This document shows positions 23,434 to 32,000 of a DNA stretch of 64,000 nucleotides, piece after piece (the stretch's first letter is position 1; every line of letters begins with the position of its first letter). Under the pieces are notes generated by a model, which was not told where the DNA came from, did no database searches, and was given only the letters and a program-made list of their open reading frames with translations. Source of the DNA: Mycobacterium sp. 1100029.7 (GTDB lineage: Bacteria > Actinomycetota > Actinomycetes > Mycobacteriales > Mycobacteriaceae); the NCBI RefSeq assembly GCF_001665235.1, contig NZ_LZSC01000063.1, positions 62,001-126,000 on the forward strand. Reading direction: 5' to 3'. Both the position numbers and the translations under genes were made by a program.

Positions 23434-26253
23434 ATGGTTGACGTTTCCGAGCCGAATTCCGAGTCCGCGCTGGCGCCGATCGGCGCCGTGCAACGCACCC
23501 AGGTAGGTCGCGAGGCGACCGAACCGATGCGCGCCGACATTCGGATGCTCGGCGCCATTCTCGGCGACACCGTGCGCGAACAGAACGGCGACGAGGTGTT
23601 CGATCTCGTCGAACGTGCCCGCGTGGAATCGTTCCGGGTGCGCCGCTCGGAGATCGACCGGGCCGAGATCTCGCACATGTTCGACGGCATCGACATTCGC
23701 AAGGCGGTCCCTGTCGTCCGCGCCTTCAGCCATTTCGCGCTGCTGGCCAATGTCGCCGAAGACATCCACCGGGAGCGAAGGCGCCACATCCACGTCGAAG
23801 CCGGCGAATCCCCACAGGACAGCAGCCTGGCCGCCACTTACGCCAAACTGGACTCCGCGGAACTGGATCCGGCGCGGGTGGCCGAGGCGCTGCGCGGCGC
23901 GCTGGTTTCTCCGGTCATCACCGCGCATCCCACCGAGACCCGTCGGCGCACCGTTTTCGTTGCCCAGCACCGGATCACCGAACTGATGCGGTTGCACGCG
24001 GGGGGACACCGCGAGACCGGCGACGGCCGCAGCGTCGAACACGAGTTGCGTCGCCAGGTGCTCACGCTGTGGCAGACGGCGCTGATCCGGCTGTCCCGGC
24101 TGCAGATCACCGACGAGATCGACGTCGGGCTGCGGTATTACCAGGCCGCGCTGTTCGAGGTGATCCCGCAGGTCAACGCCGGAGTCCGCGACGCGCTGCG
24201 CACCCGCTGGCCCGACGCCGACCTGCTGTCCGAGCCCATCCTGCAGCCGGGTTCGTGGATCGGCGGTGACCGCGACGGGAACCCCAATGTGACCGCCGAG
24301 GTCGTCCGGCGGGCCACCGGCAGTGCCGCGTATACGGCTGTGGCGCATTATCTTTCCGAGCTCACCCAGCTGGAGCAGGAGCTGTCGATGTCTGCGCGGC
24401 TGGTCAGCGTGACCGCCGAATTGACGGAGCTGGAACGCAGCTGCCCAGAAGAGGCCCGGGCCGACGAACCGTATCGGCGCGCGGTGCGGGTGATTCGCGC
24501 CCGGCTGTCTGCGACCGCCGCCGAGATCCTGGATGCGGAACCGCCGCAGCTGCTCGACCTCGGTCTCGACCCGTACGTGACGCCCGAGGAACTGCGGGCC
24601 GACCTCGATGTCATCGACGATTCGTTGCGCAGTCACGGCAGCGCGCTGGTCGCCGGGGACCGTCTGGGTTTGCTCCGAGAAGGAGTGCATGCCTTCGGTT
24701 TCCATCTCAGCGGTCTGGACATGCGACAGAACTCCGATACCCACGAAGAGGTGATTGCCGAACTGCTGGCCTGGGCCGGCGTGCACGACGACTACCGCTC
24801 GCTGCCCGAAGACGAGCGGGTGGAGCTGTTAGTCGAGGAACTGGCCACCCGGCGGCCGCTGCTGAGCGACCGCGCCCAGCTGTCCGAGCTGGCCCACAAG
24901 GAACTGAGCGTCGTCGAGGCCGCCGCGGATGCGATCAAGCGCTACGGGCCGGCGGCGGTGCCCAACTACGTCATCTCGATGTGTCAGTCCGTATCGGACG
25001 TCCTCGAGGCGGCGATCCTGCTCAAAGAGGTTGGGTTGCTGGGTGTCTCCGGGCCGGAACCCTATTGTCCAGTGGGCATTTCGCCGCTGTTCGAGACGAT
25101 CGACGATCTGGACAACGGAGCGTCGATACTGCACGCCATGCTGGAGCTGCCGCTGTATCGAGCGCTGGTGGCCGCCCGCGGCGACAACCAGGAAGTGATG
25201 CTGGGCTACTCCGACTCGAACAAGGACGGCGGCTACCTGACCGCCAACTGGGCGGTCTACCGAGCCGAGCTGGCACTGGTCGAAGTGGCCCGCAAGACCG
25301 GAATCCGGTTGCGGCTCTTCCATGGCCGCGGCGGCACCGTCGGCCGGGGCGGCGGGCCCAGTTACCTGGCCATCCTCGCGCAGCCGCCCGGCGCGGTGAA
25401 CGGTTCGCTGCGCCTCACCGAGCAGGGTGAGGTGATCGCGGCCAAGTACGCCGAGCCGCAGCTGGCACGGCGGAATCTGGAAAGTCTGGTCGCGGCGACG
25501 CTGGAGTCGACGCTGCTCAACGTCGAGGGTCTCGGGGACGAACCGGAACCCGCCTACGCGGTTCTCGACGAGATCGCTACGCTGGCGCGTCGTGCCTACA
25601 GCGAATTAGTCCATGACACACCGGGTTTCGTCGATTACTTCAAAGCTTCGACACCCGTCAGCGAGATCGGGTCACTGAACATCGGCAGCCGCCCGACGTC
25701 GCGCAAGCCCACGGAGTCGATCTCGGACCTGCGCGCCATTCCCTGGGTGCTGGCCTGGAGCCAATCCCGCGTCATGCTGCCCGGGTGGTACGGCACCGGG
25801 TCGGCGTTCGAGCAGTGGATCGCGGCGGGGCCGGAAAGCGAAGGCGAGCGCGTCGAAATTCTGCACGACCTCTATCAGCGGTGGCCGTTCTTCCGCAGCG
25901 TACTGTCGAACATGGCGCAGGTGCTGGCCAAGAGCGATCTGGGGCTGGCGGCGCGTTACGCCGAACTGGTCGACGACGAAGCGTTGCGGCACAGAGTGTT
26001 CGACAAGATCGTCGACGAGCACCAGCGCACCATCGCGATGCACAAGCTGATCACCGGTCAAGACGACCTGCTCGCCGACAACCCGGCGTTGGCGATTTCG
26101 GTGTTCAATCGCTTCCCGTATCTGGAGCCACTGAATCACCTTCAGGTGGAACTGCTGCGGCGCTACCGTTCCGGTGACGATGACGAGTTGGTGCAACGCG
26201 GCATCCTGTTGACGATGAACGGGTTGGCAAGCGCGTTACGCAACAGCGGATAA
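23434..26253 (+). CDS. ppc: Phosphoenolpyruvate carboxylase
   Basis: 939 residues, full length. It carboxylates phosphoenolpyruvate with bicarbonate to oxaloacetate, refilling the TCA cycle. Catalytic segments are intact: TAHPTETRRRT with His165, GGDRDGNPNVT, MLGYSDSNKDGG, and the mobile loop FHGRGGTVGRGGGP. The extreme C-terminus ALRNSG resembles the conserved QNTG end that enters the active site. A GATACT sequence ends 7 bases before ATG 23434 and may be a leaderless -10 box. As I recall, M. tuberculosis lacks ppc whereas M. leprae and other mycobacteria keep it at this place after secG. Its presence helps separate this organism from the tuberculosis complex. Confidence 0.96.
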   Translation: MVDVSEPNSESALAPIGAVQRTQVGREATEPMRADIRMLGAILGDTVREQNGDEVFDLVERARVESFRVRRSEIDRAEISHMFDGIDIRKAVPVVRAFSHFALLANVAEDIHRERRRHIHVEAGESPQDSSLAATYAKLDSAELDPARVAEALRGALVSPVITAHPTETRRRTVFVAQHRITELMRLHAGGHRETGDGRSVEHELRRQVLTLWQTALIRLSRLQITDEIDVGLRYYQAALFEVIPQVNAGVRDALRTRWPDADLLSEPILQPGSWIGGDRDGNPNVTAEVVRRATGSAAYTAVAHYLSELTQLEQELSMSARLVSVTAELTELERSCPEEARADEPYRRAVRVIRARLSATAAEILDAEPPQLLDLGLDPYVTPEELRADLDVIDDSLRSHGSALVAGDRLGLLREGVHAFGFHLSGLDMRQNSDTHEEVIAELLAWAGVHDDYRSLPEDERVELLVEELATRRPLLSDRAQLSELAHKELSVVEAAADAIKRYGPAAVPNYVISMCQSVSDVLEAAILLKEVGLLGVSGPEPYCPVGISPLFETIDDLDNGASILHAMLELPLYRALVAARGDNQEVMLGYSDSNKDGGYLTANWAVYRAELALVEVARKTGIRLRLFHGRGGTVGRGGGPSYLAILAQPPGAVNGSLRLTEQGEVIAAKYAEPQLARRNLESLVAATLESTLLNVEGLGDEPEPAYAVLDEIATLARRAYSELVHDTPGFVDYFKASTPVSEIGSLNIGSRPTSRKPTESISDLRAIPWVLAWSQSRVMLPGWYGTGSAFEQWIAAGPESEGERVEILHDLYQRWPFFRSVLSNMAQVLAKSDLGLAARYAELVDDEALRHRVFDKIVDEHQRTIAMHKLITGQDDLLADNPALAISVFNRFPYLEPLNHLQVELLRRYRSGDDDELVQRGILLTMNGLASALRNSG

Positions 26254-26279
26254 CGGGCATAGGGCATGGGGGAGGTCCG

Positions 26280-27092
26280 ATGTCATCGCAGCACCCGCCG
26301 GTGATCACCACGGCTCGCCTTGCTCAGAACGAGCTTTTCGAGCGGTTGGCGCGCGCCGGCTTCGTGGTGAGCGGACTGCTGCACCTGGTCGTCGGCTACC
26401 TCGCCATCCGGATCGCGTTCGGGGAGGGCGGCACCGCCGATCAGACCGGGGCCCTGGCCACCCTGGCGAGCAAGCCGGGCGGTCCCGTCGCGCTGTGGTT
26501 CGCCGCTGCCGCGCTGCTGGTGCTGGGCCTGTGGCGCCTCGTCGAGACCGCGCTCGGCCGGTCCAGCGATCAGCGGGACGGCACGTCCTCGGGTGCGCTG
26601 GATCGGGCGAAGGCATTCGCGCTCGCGGTGGTCTACGTGGCGCTCGCGTACTCCGCCTTCGGCTTCGCCCGGGGTGCGGGTAAGTCTGCGGGTCAGCAGA
26701 ATTCGACGATCAGTGCGCGCCTGATGCAAAGTACTGCCGGCACCGTCGTCCTTGTGGTCTGCGGCGTGATTGTCGTCGCGGTGGGCGGCTACCACGTCTA
26801 CAAGGGCGCCAGCCGCAACTTCCTCGACGATCTGAAAGGCAAGTCCGGCAACATGGTCCGGCGTCTGGGCATTGTCGGCTACATCGCCAAGGGGCTGGTA
26901 ATCGCCGCCGCGGGCGTGCTGGTGATCGTCGCCGCGCTGCTCTCGCAGCCGGAGAAGGCCACCGGGCTGGACGCGGCGCTCAAGACGCTGGGCGCTCAGC
27001 CCTACGGGCGGGTGCTGCTGATCGTCGCCGGCCTGGGCATCGTCACCTACGGCTTGTACAGCTTCGCGATGGCCCGGCGGACCAAGATGTAG
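26280..27092 (+). CDS. DUF1206 membrane protein
   Basis: 270 residues with six predicted transmembrane helices arranged as three related two-helix units (around residues 25-45/65-85, 105-125/150-170, and 195-215/240-260). Each unit begins with a short amphipathic piece such as FERLARAGFVVSGLLHL or RRLGIVGYIAKGLVI. This triplicated design is the hallmark of DUF1206, a family of unknown function in actinobacteria and cyanobacteria. ATG 26280 follows a strong GGGGGAGG site. It is 26 bases downstream of ppc and may be co-transcribed. It converges with the P450 gene, with just 3 bases between the stops. Confidence 0.85.
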   Translation: MSSQHPPVITTARLAQNELFERLARAGFVVSGLLHLVVGYLAIRIAFGEGGTADQTGALATLASKPGGPVALWFAAAALLVLGLWRLVETALGRSSDQRDGTSSGALDRAKAFALAVVYVALAYSAFGFARGAGKSAGQQNSTISARLMQSTAGTVVLVVCGVIVVAVGGYHVYKGASRNFLDDLKGKSGNMVRRLGIVGYIAKGLVIAAAGVLVIVAALLSQPEKATGLDAALKTLGAQPYGRVLLIVAGLGIVTYGLYSFAMARRTKM

Positions 27093-27095
27093 TGG

Positions 27096-28385
27096 TCAGG
27101 CGCGGCGGGCGTAGTCAATCCCGCACGGCCCCGCGGCGCGTGCGACGCCGCCGATCTGCGCCGCGACGGGCCGCGGATGGGTGATCCAGAGCGGCGTCAT
27201 CCGGTACTCGCGCAGCAGGTGAAGCATCGCCGCCGTCATGGCCGACAGCGAAAACGGTTGGGCCGGACAGGAATGCTTGCCGTGCCCGAAGGCCGTCACC
27301 AGCGTCGGCGACGCGAGTGCCGCGCGTTCGGTCAGGTGATGGCGCGTCCATCGATCGGGATCCCACCGGTCCAGGCCCGGCGCCGCCGACGTGTTGAGTA
27401 GCGGGAGCAGTGTGGCGATGGTCCACCCCGGCGGCACCTGATAGGTGCTGTCGCCGACGTCCAGCGACACCGGCGACAGCACCGCACGAGTCAGGATCGA
27501 GCGTTGCGCCATGCGCGTCGATTCCAGCGCACAGCTCTGGGCAAAAGCATTGCCGTCCAACAACACTCGCTCCGCTTGCGCAGGGTGTTCGAGCAGGTCG
27601 ACCAACGCCCAGCCCAGTGCCGCGGCCAAGTTCGACATGGATGCGATGTGGATCAGAGCGACGTCGAATGCTATTCCGTGCAGCCGGTCAGTGTCCGATT
27701 CCGACGCCCAGGCGTCCACGATCCTGCCGAACAGGCTTTGGTCCCGGGTGCTTCCGTCGTCGAAGGCACCCACCGCGGCGCCGATGGCGGCGGCGATGTC
27801 GTCGAGTGCGGCCCGCTCGGCGCGCTTGTCCGATGCCGCCACCGCCGCCATCCGATCGGGGTGAACGAATGCCTCGGCCCCGTCCAGGGTGTCGAAGGCG
27901 CGAATCAGCCGCTCGAAGATGGCACCGTCGGCTGATCCGGGACCGCCCCAAGAGGCCAGCCCCATCCGGTGCCCGAGTCGTCGCATCAGCTCGAAGACGT
28001 CGACCGAGCCCGACGATCCGAGTTCGGTCGTAGTCTGCAGCAGAGCCTGGTTCAAGTTGGCCAGATAGCCGGCGACGTCGTCGCGGCGGAACAACATGCT
28101 CGGCAGAATGCGTCGCCCGGCGAAGATGTCGTCGGGCAGCTTGCGCCGCAACATCAGATAATCCGCGACGCCCTTGCTGGCCGACTCCTCGGGCAGCGCG
28201 TAGAACGACTCGACCCCGGTGGGGGAGAAGGTGAACAGGTACTGGTCGCCGCCGCTGTCGATGGCGAAGGTGTCGCCATGCTGCGCGCGGGCCGCGGCGA
28301 TCGCCGCCACGGCGTCATCGACGGGCACGTCCCACGGCAGACCGGTGCCGTCGGCGCGGGGCGGTGCCGGCTGGGCGCCGCTCAC
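27096..28385 (-). CDS. Cytochrome P450 with atypical I-helix
   Basis: 429 residues. The haem-binding loop FGHGKHSCPA (residues 366-375) keeps the FxxGxxxC pattern with Cys373 as the likely iron ligand, and the K-helix motif ESTR is at 288-291, so this is a genuine P450. In the I-helix (about 240-265) the usual A-G-x-[DE]-T is replaced by ASMSN at 248-252. The proton-delivering acid and threonine become Ser and Asn. P450s with Asn there (CYP74, prostacyclin synthase) rearrange or cleave peroxides instead of activating oxygen. GTG 28385 lies 3 bases after the upstream coiled-coil gene, so both are one operon. No redox partner gene is nearby. Confidence 0.9.
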   Translation of the reverse strand: MSGAQPAPPRADGTGLPWDVPVDDAVAAIAAARAQHGDTFAIDSGGDQYLFTFSPTGVESFYALPEESASKGVADYLMLRRKLPDDIFAGRRILPSMLFRRDDVAGYLANLNQALLQTTTELGSSGSVDVFELMRRLGHRMGLASWGGPGSADGAIFERLIRAFDTLDGAEAFVHPDRMAAVAASDKRAERAALDDIAAAIGAAVGAFDDGSTRDQSLFGRIVDAWASESDTDRLHGIAFDVALIHIASMSNLAAALGWALVDLLEHPAQAERVLLDGNAFAQSCALESTRMAQRSILTRAVLSPVSLDVGDSTYQVPPGWTIATLLPLLNTSAAPGLDRWDPDRWTRHHLTERAALASPTLVTAFGHGKHSCPAQPFSLSAMTAAMLHLLREYRMTPLWITHPRPVAAQIGGVARAAGPCGIDYARRA

Positions 28386-28388
28386 GCG

Positions 28389-28775
28389 TTACCGCGTCGG
28401 GCGCCGCAGCCGGTCCACCACACCGCGCACCGCATGCTCGGTCATCGACAGTGGTGACATCACTGTCTCGCCCACGCTGACGATGTAGTCGATGCGCTTG
28501 ACGATCGACTCCACCGGCTCGAGCACCGCGACGAGTCGCTTGGCCAGCTCGTCGAGGCTGGCCATGGTCCCCTCCAGGTGGTCCAGGCCACCGTCGAGGC
28601 GCTCGACGGTTTCGTTCAGCCGAGTCAGCGAACTGCTGAGCTCGTTCATGGTGCGGCCCAGACTGTCGAGGACGTCTTCGACCTGCTCGACCGTTTTGTC
28701 GGCGTTCAAGGCTGCCTGGGTGAGGGTCTTGATCCGGCTCCGCTCAGGCCCGTTGCGCACCGTTTTGTCTGCCAT
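28389..28775 (-). CDS. Helical (coiled-coil) protein, 128 aa
   Basis: After MADKTVRNG the protein is almost entirely helical, with heptad-like spacing (EQVEDVLDSLGRTMNELSSS, RLNETVERLDGGLDHLEGTM). It ends in a hydrophobic patch (LVAVLEPVESIVKRIDYIV) and a basic tail. It has no signal peptide or full transmembrane helix, so it may lie on the membrane surface or bind a partner. ATG 28775 was chosen over 28805 because a CATAAT -10 box ends 7 bases upstream. The P450 gene follows 3 bases downstream. I recall a similar protein, Rv1444c, next to devB in M. tuberculosis; the function is unknown. Confidence 0.75.
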   Translation of the reverse strand: MADKTVRNGPERSRIKTLTQAALNADKTVEQVEDVLDSLGRTMNELSSSLTRLNETVERLDGGLDHLEGTMASLDELAKRLVAVLEPVESIVKRIDYIVSVGETVMSPLSMTEHAVRGVVDRLRRPTR

Positions 28776-28782
28776 GCCGCTA

Positions 28783-28788
28783 ATTATG
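28783..28788 (-). promoter_or_regulatory. -10 box CATAAT for the coiled-coil/P450 operon
   Basis: On the minus strand CATAAT lies 7 bases before ATG 28775, predicting a leaderless transcript. It faces away from the PPE promoter region. Confidence 0.45.
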
Positions 28789-28876
28789 ACCGGATTTACA
28801 TCCACGGAAACCCCGCTTGTTGCGCGAGGATTGCCCGTTGGCCCGTTGCCGTTGCTTTACGCAAATTTCAGGTTAA

Positions 28877-28901
28877 AAGGCGACGCTCGCAGCGTCGCCT
28901 T
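28877..28901. promoter_or_regulatory. Perfect 11-bp palindrome with 3-base loop in the divergent P450/PPE region
   Basis: AAGGCGACGCT-CGC-AGCGTCGCCTT is a perfect inverted repeat. No gene ends here on either strand, so it is not a transcription terminator for a neighbour. A TANNNT box (TACATT, 28906-28911) starts 4 bases to its right, placing the palindrome over the -35 region of a promoter aimed at the PPE gene. It could be an operator or, in RNA, a stable hairpin. Confidence 0.6.
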
Positions 28902-28905
28902 CAGG

Positions 28906-28911
28906 TACATT
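28906..28911 (+). promoter_or_regulatory. Possible -10 box TACATT upstream of the PPE gene
   Basis: TANNNT match about 105 bases before ATG 29017. If used, the mRNA would have a leader of about 100 bases ending in an unusual A/G-only tract (28992-29017) ahead of the start codon. Confidence 0.3.
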
Positions 28912-29016
28912 TTCGCCAGCTCCACAGCCCAGCGCGCGGATAAGCGACGGCATTCCGGCCGACAAATCACCACGCCTATCGAAAACCGATCGGAAAAAAG
29001 AAAGAGAAAAAAGGGA

Positions 29017-32000
29017 ATGGACTTCGGGTTGCTGCCGCCGGAAGTCAACAGCGGGCTGATATATGCCGGGCCTGGATCGGCGCCGATGCTCTCGAACGCG
29101 GCTAGCTGGGACGTGCTGGCCGCTGAGCTGGAGTCCACCGCGGCCGGCTACTCCTCGACGCTCGCGCAGCTGACGGGGCAGGCGTGGTCAGGGGCCTCCT
29201 CGGAGCTGATGACTGCCGCGGCGACCCCCTACGTGGAATGGCTGCAGGCTAGCGCCGCGGCGGCCGGGGAGGCCGCCACCCAGGCATACGGGGCGGCGGC
29301 GGCCTATGAGGCGGCGTACGCGATGACCGTGCCCCCGCCGCTGATCGCGGCCAACCGCGCGCAGTTGATGGCATTGGTCGCCACCAATTTTCTCGGGCAG
29401 AACACCCCGGCTATCGCGGCCACTGAAGCCGAATACTCCGAGATGTGGGTCCAAGACACCACCGCGATGTACGGCTACGCCGGCGCGTCGGAGGCGGCGG
29501 GCACCCTCACCTCGTTCAACGAACCGCCGCAGACCACCAACCAGAACGGGCAGTTCGACCAGGCCCGCGCGACAGCCCAATCCATCGGCGATGCCACCAG
29601 CAGCCGCACCCAGTCCACGATGCAGCTCGCATCGAGCACCGCCTCCCAACAACTAAGTTCCACCGAGGGCACCGCCAGTGCCGAGACCACCGGCACCACG
29701 AACTCGACGCTCAGCACCACCAATAGCACCGTCACTGCCACCAATAGCACTGTCGCGAGCAGCAATAGCACTGTCACGACCAGCAATAGCGTCGTCAGCA
29801 GCAGCAGCACGACCACCACGATCAACAACACTGTGACGGTCACCAGCACCTACACCGTCCAGTCCGGCCAGACCGTCATCGTCGGAAACGGCGGCACGAT
29901 CAACGTCGAATCCGGTGCCACCCTGACCGTCAATTCCGGCGGCACCCTCGAAGTCGGCTCCGGCGGCACCATCAACATCGAAACCGGTGGCACCCTCGCC
30001 AACACCGGTCACCTCACCGTCGAATCTGCCGGCACGCTCAGCAACGCGGGGACGCTCACCAACGCCGGTACCCTCACCGTCCAATCAGCCGGCACCCTCA
30101 CCAACGCCGGCAGCCTCACCAACGCCGGTACCCTCACCGTGAACTCCAGCGGCACCCTCGAAGTCGCCTCCGGCGGCGTCCTGACCGATTCTCATGCCCT
30201 CATCGATTCCGGCACCATCACCATCGATTCCGGCGGTACCGTCACCGTGAACTCCGGTGGCACCCTCGAGGTGACAACCACCGGTACCCTGACCGACTCC
30301 GGTACCCTCAGCGATTTCGGCACCGTCACCCTCGACTCGGGCGGCTCCATCGACTCGGGCGGCGCCGTCACCATCAACCCTGGCGGCACCATCACCGTTG
30401 AATCCGGTGGCACACTTAGCGATTCCGGTACGTTGGAGGACTCCGGCACCCTCACCATCAACTCCGGCGGTACGCTCACCGTCCCGGAGAGCGGCTTCCT
30501 GCCGGTCGACTCCGGTGGCACTGTCACCCTCAACAACGGCGGTACCCTCAACATCGAATCCGGCGGCTATCTGGCCATCAGAACCGACGGCGCCGTGATC
30601 GACTCCGGGAACCTCACTGTCGAGGCCTACGGTGGCAACATCACCGACTACGGCAGCCTGACCGTCAACCCGAGCGGTACCGCCATCGTCCAGCCCGGCG
30701 CCTATCTGACCGTCGGCGACAGCAGCACTCTCACCAACTACGGCACCATCACCGTGCAGTCCAGCGGCACGTTCAACTACTACGGCTCGGTCGCGGATTA
30801 CGGCACCATCACCGTCCAGTCCGGCGGCAACCTCTTCGGACTCGGCGATGGTTCCACCATCATCGAGTCCGGTGGCCAACTCATCGGCCAGAGTGGCAGC
30901 GGCATAACCCTTTACGACAACAGCGCCCTCGGGGTCGCATCGGGCGGCACCCTGACCCACTCCGGCACCCTCACCGACGGGGGAACCGTGACGATCGCAC
31001 CCGGCGGCACCCTCACCGACAACGGCACCATCTCCGTCAATGGCACCCTCACCAATTCGGGTACCGTCACCGTCGGGTCCGGTCACAGCTTGGTGGTCAC
31101 CTCCGGGGGTACCTTGACCGACGCCGGTACGCTCACCGATTCGGGCACCGTCACCGTCCAATCGGGTGGCACCCTCGACGTCGCTTCCGGTGGCGTTCTG
31201 ACGGATTCGGGTGCCCTCGCCGATTCGGGAACGGTGACCGTCGATTCCGGCGGTAGCGTGACCGTCGGGTCCGGTCACACTCTGGTGGTGGGTTCCACTG
31301 GCACGTTGACCGACTCTGGGGCGCTGACGGATTCGGGTACGGTCACGGTGAATGCGGGTGGCACCTTGGTGGTGCACTCCGGCGGTGTCTTGTCCGATGC
31401 TCATGCCTTGACCAATTCGGGGACGGTCACCGTTCAGTCCGGTGGCACCGTCGAAGTCACCTCTGGTGGCGTCTTGACCGATGCTCATACCCTCGCCGAT
31501 GCGGGCACCGTCACCGTGGATTCCGGCGGTACCGTCACCGTGAATTCGGGTGGCACCTTCGTGGTCAATTCCGGTGGCGTCCTGACGGATTCGGGTGCCC
31601 TCACCGATTCGGGTACGGTCACGGTCCAGTCGGGTGGCACGCTGGAAGTCGCGTCTGGGGGCGTCCTGACCGACTCTGGGACGCTGACCGGTGCGGGTGC
31701 TGTGACCGTCGATTCCGGCGGTACCGTGACCGTCGGGTCCGGTCACACTCTGGTGGTCGGTTCCGGTGGCGTGCTGACTGACTCTGGGGCGCTGACTGAT
31801 TCGGGTACGGTCACGGTCCAGTCGGGTGGCACCTTGGTGGTGCACTCTGGCGGCATCTTGACTGACTCTGGGACGCTCAGCGATGCGGGGACCGTCACCG
31901 TCGATTCCGGCGGTACCGTGACGGTCGGGTCCACTCATACCCTCACGGTCGGTTCCGGTGGTGTGCTGGCTGACTCTGGGGCGCTGACGGATTCGGGTAC

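Noticed and set aside
23161..24786. 541-codon minus-strand frame across secG and ppc
   Set aside because: Antisense shadow; ppc motifs are on the plus strand.
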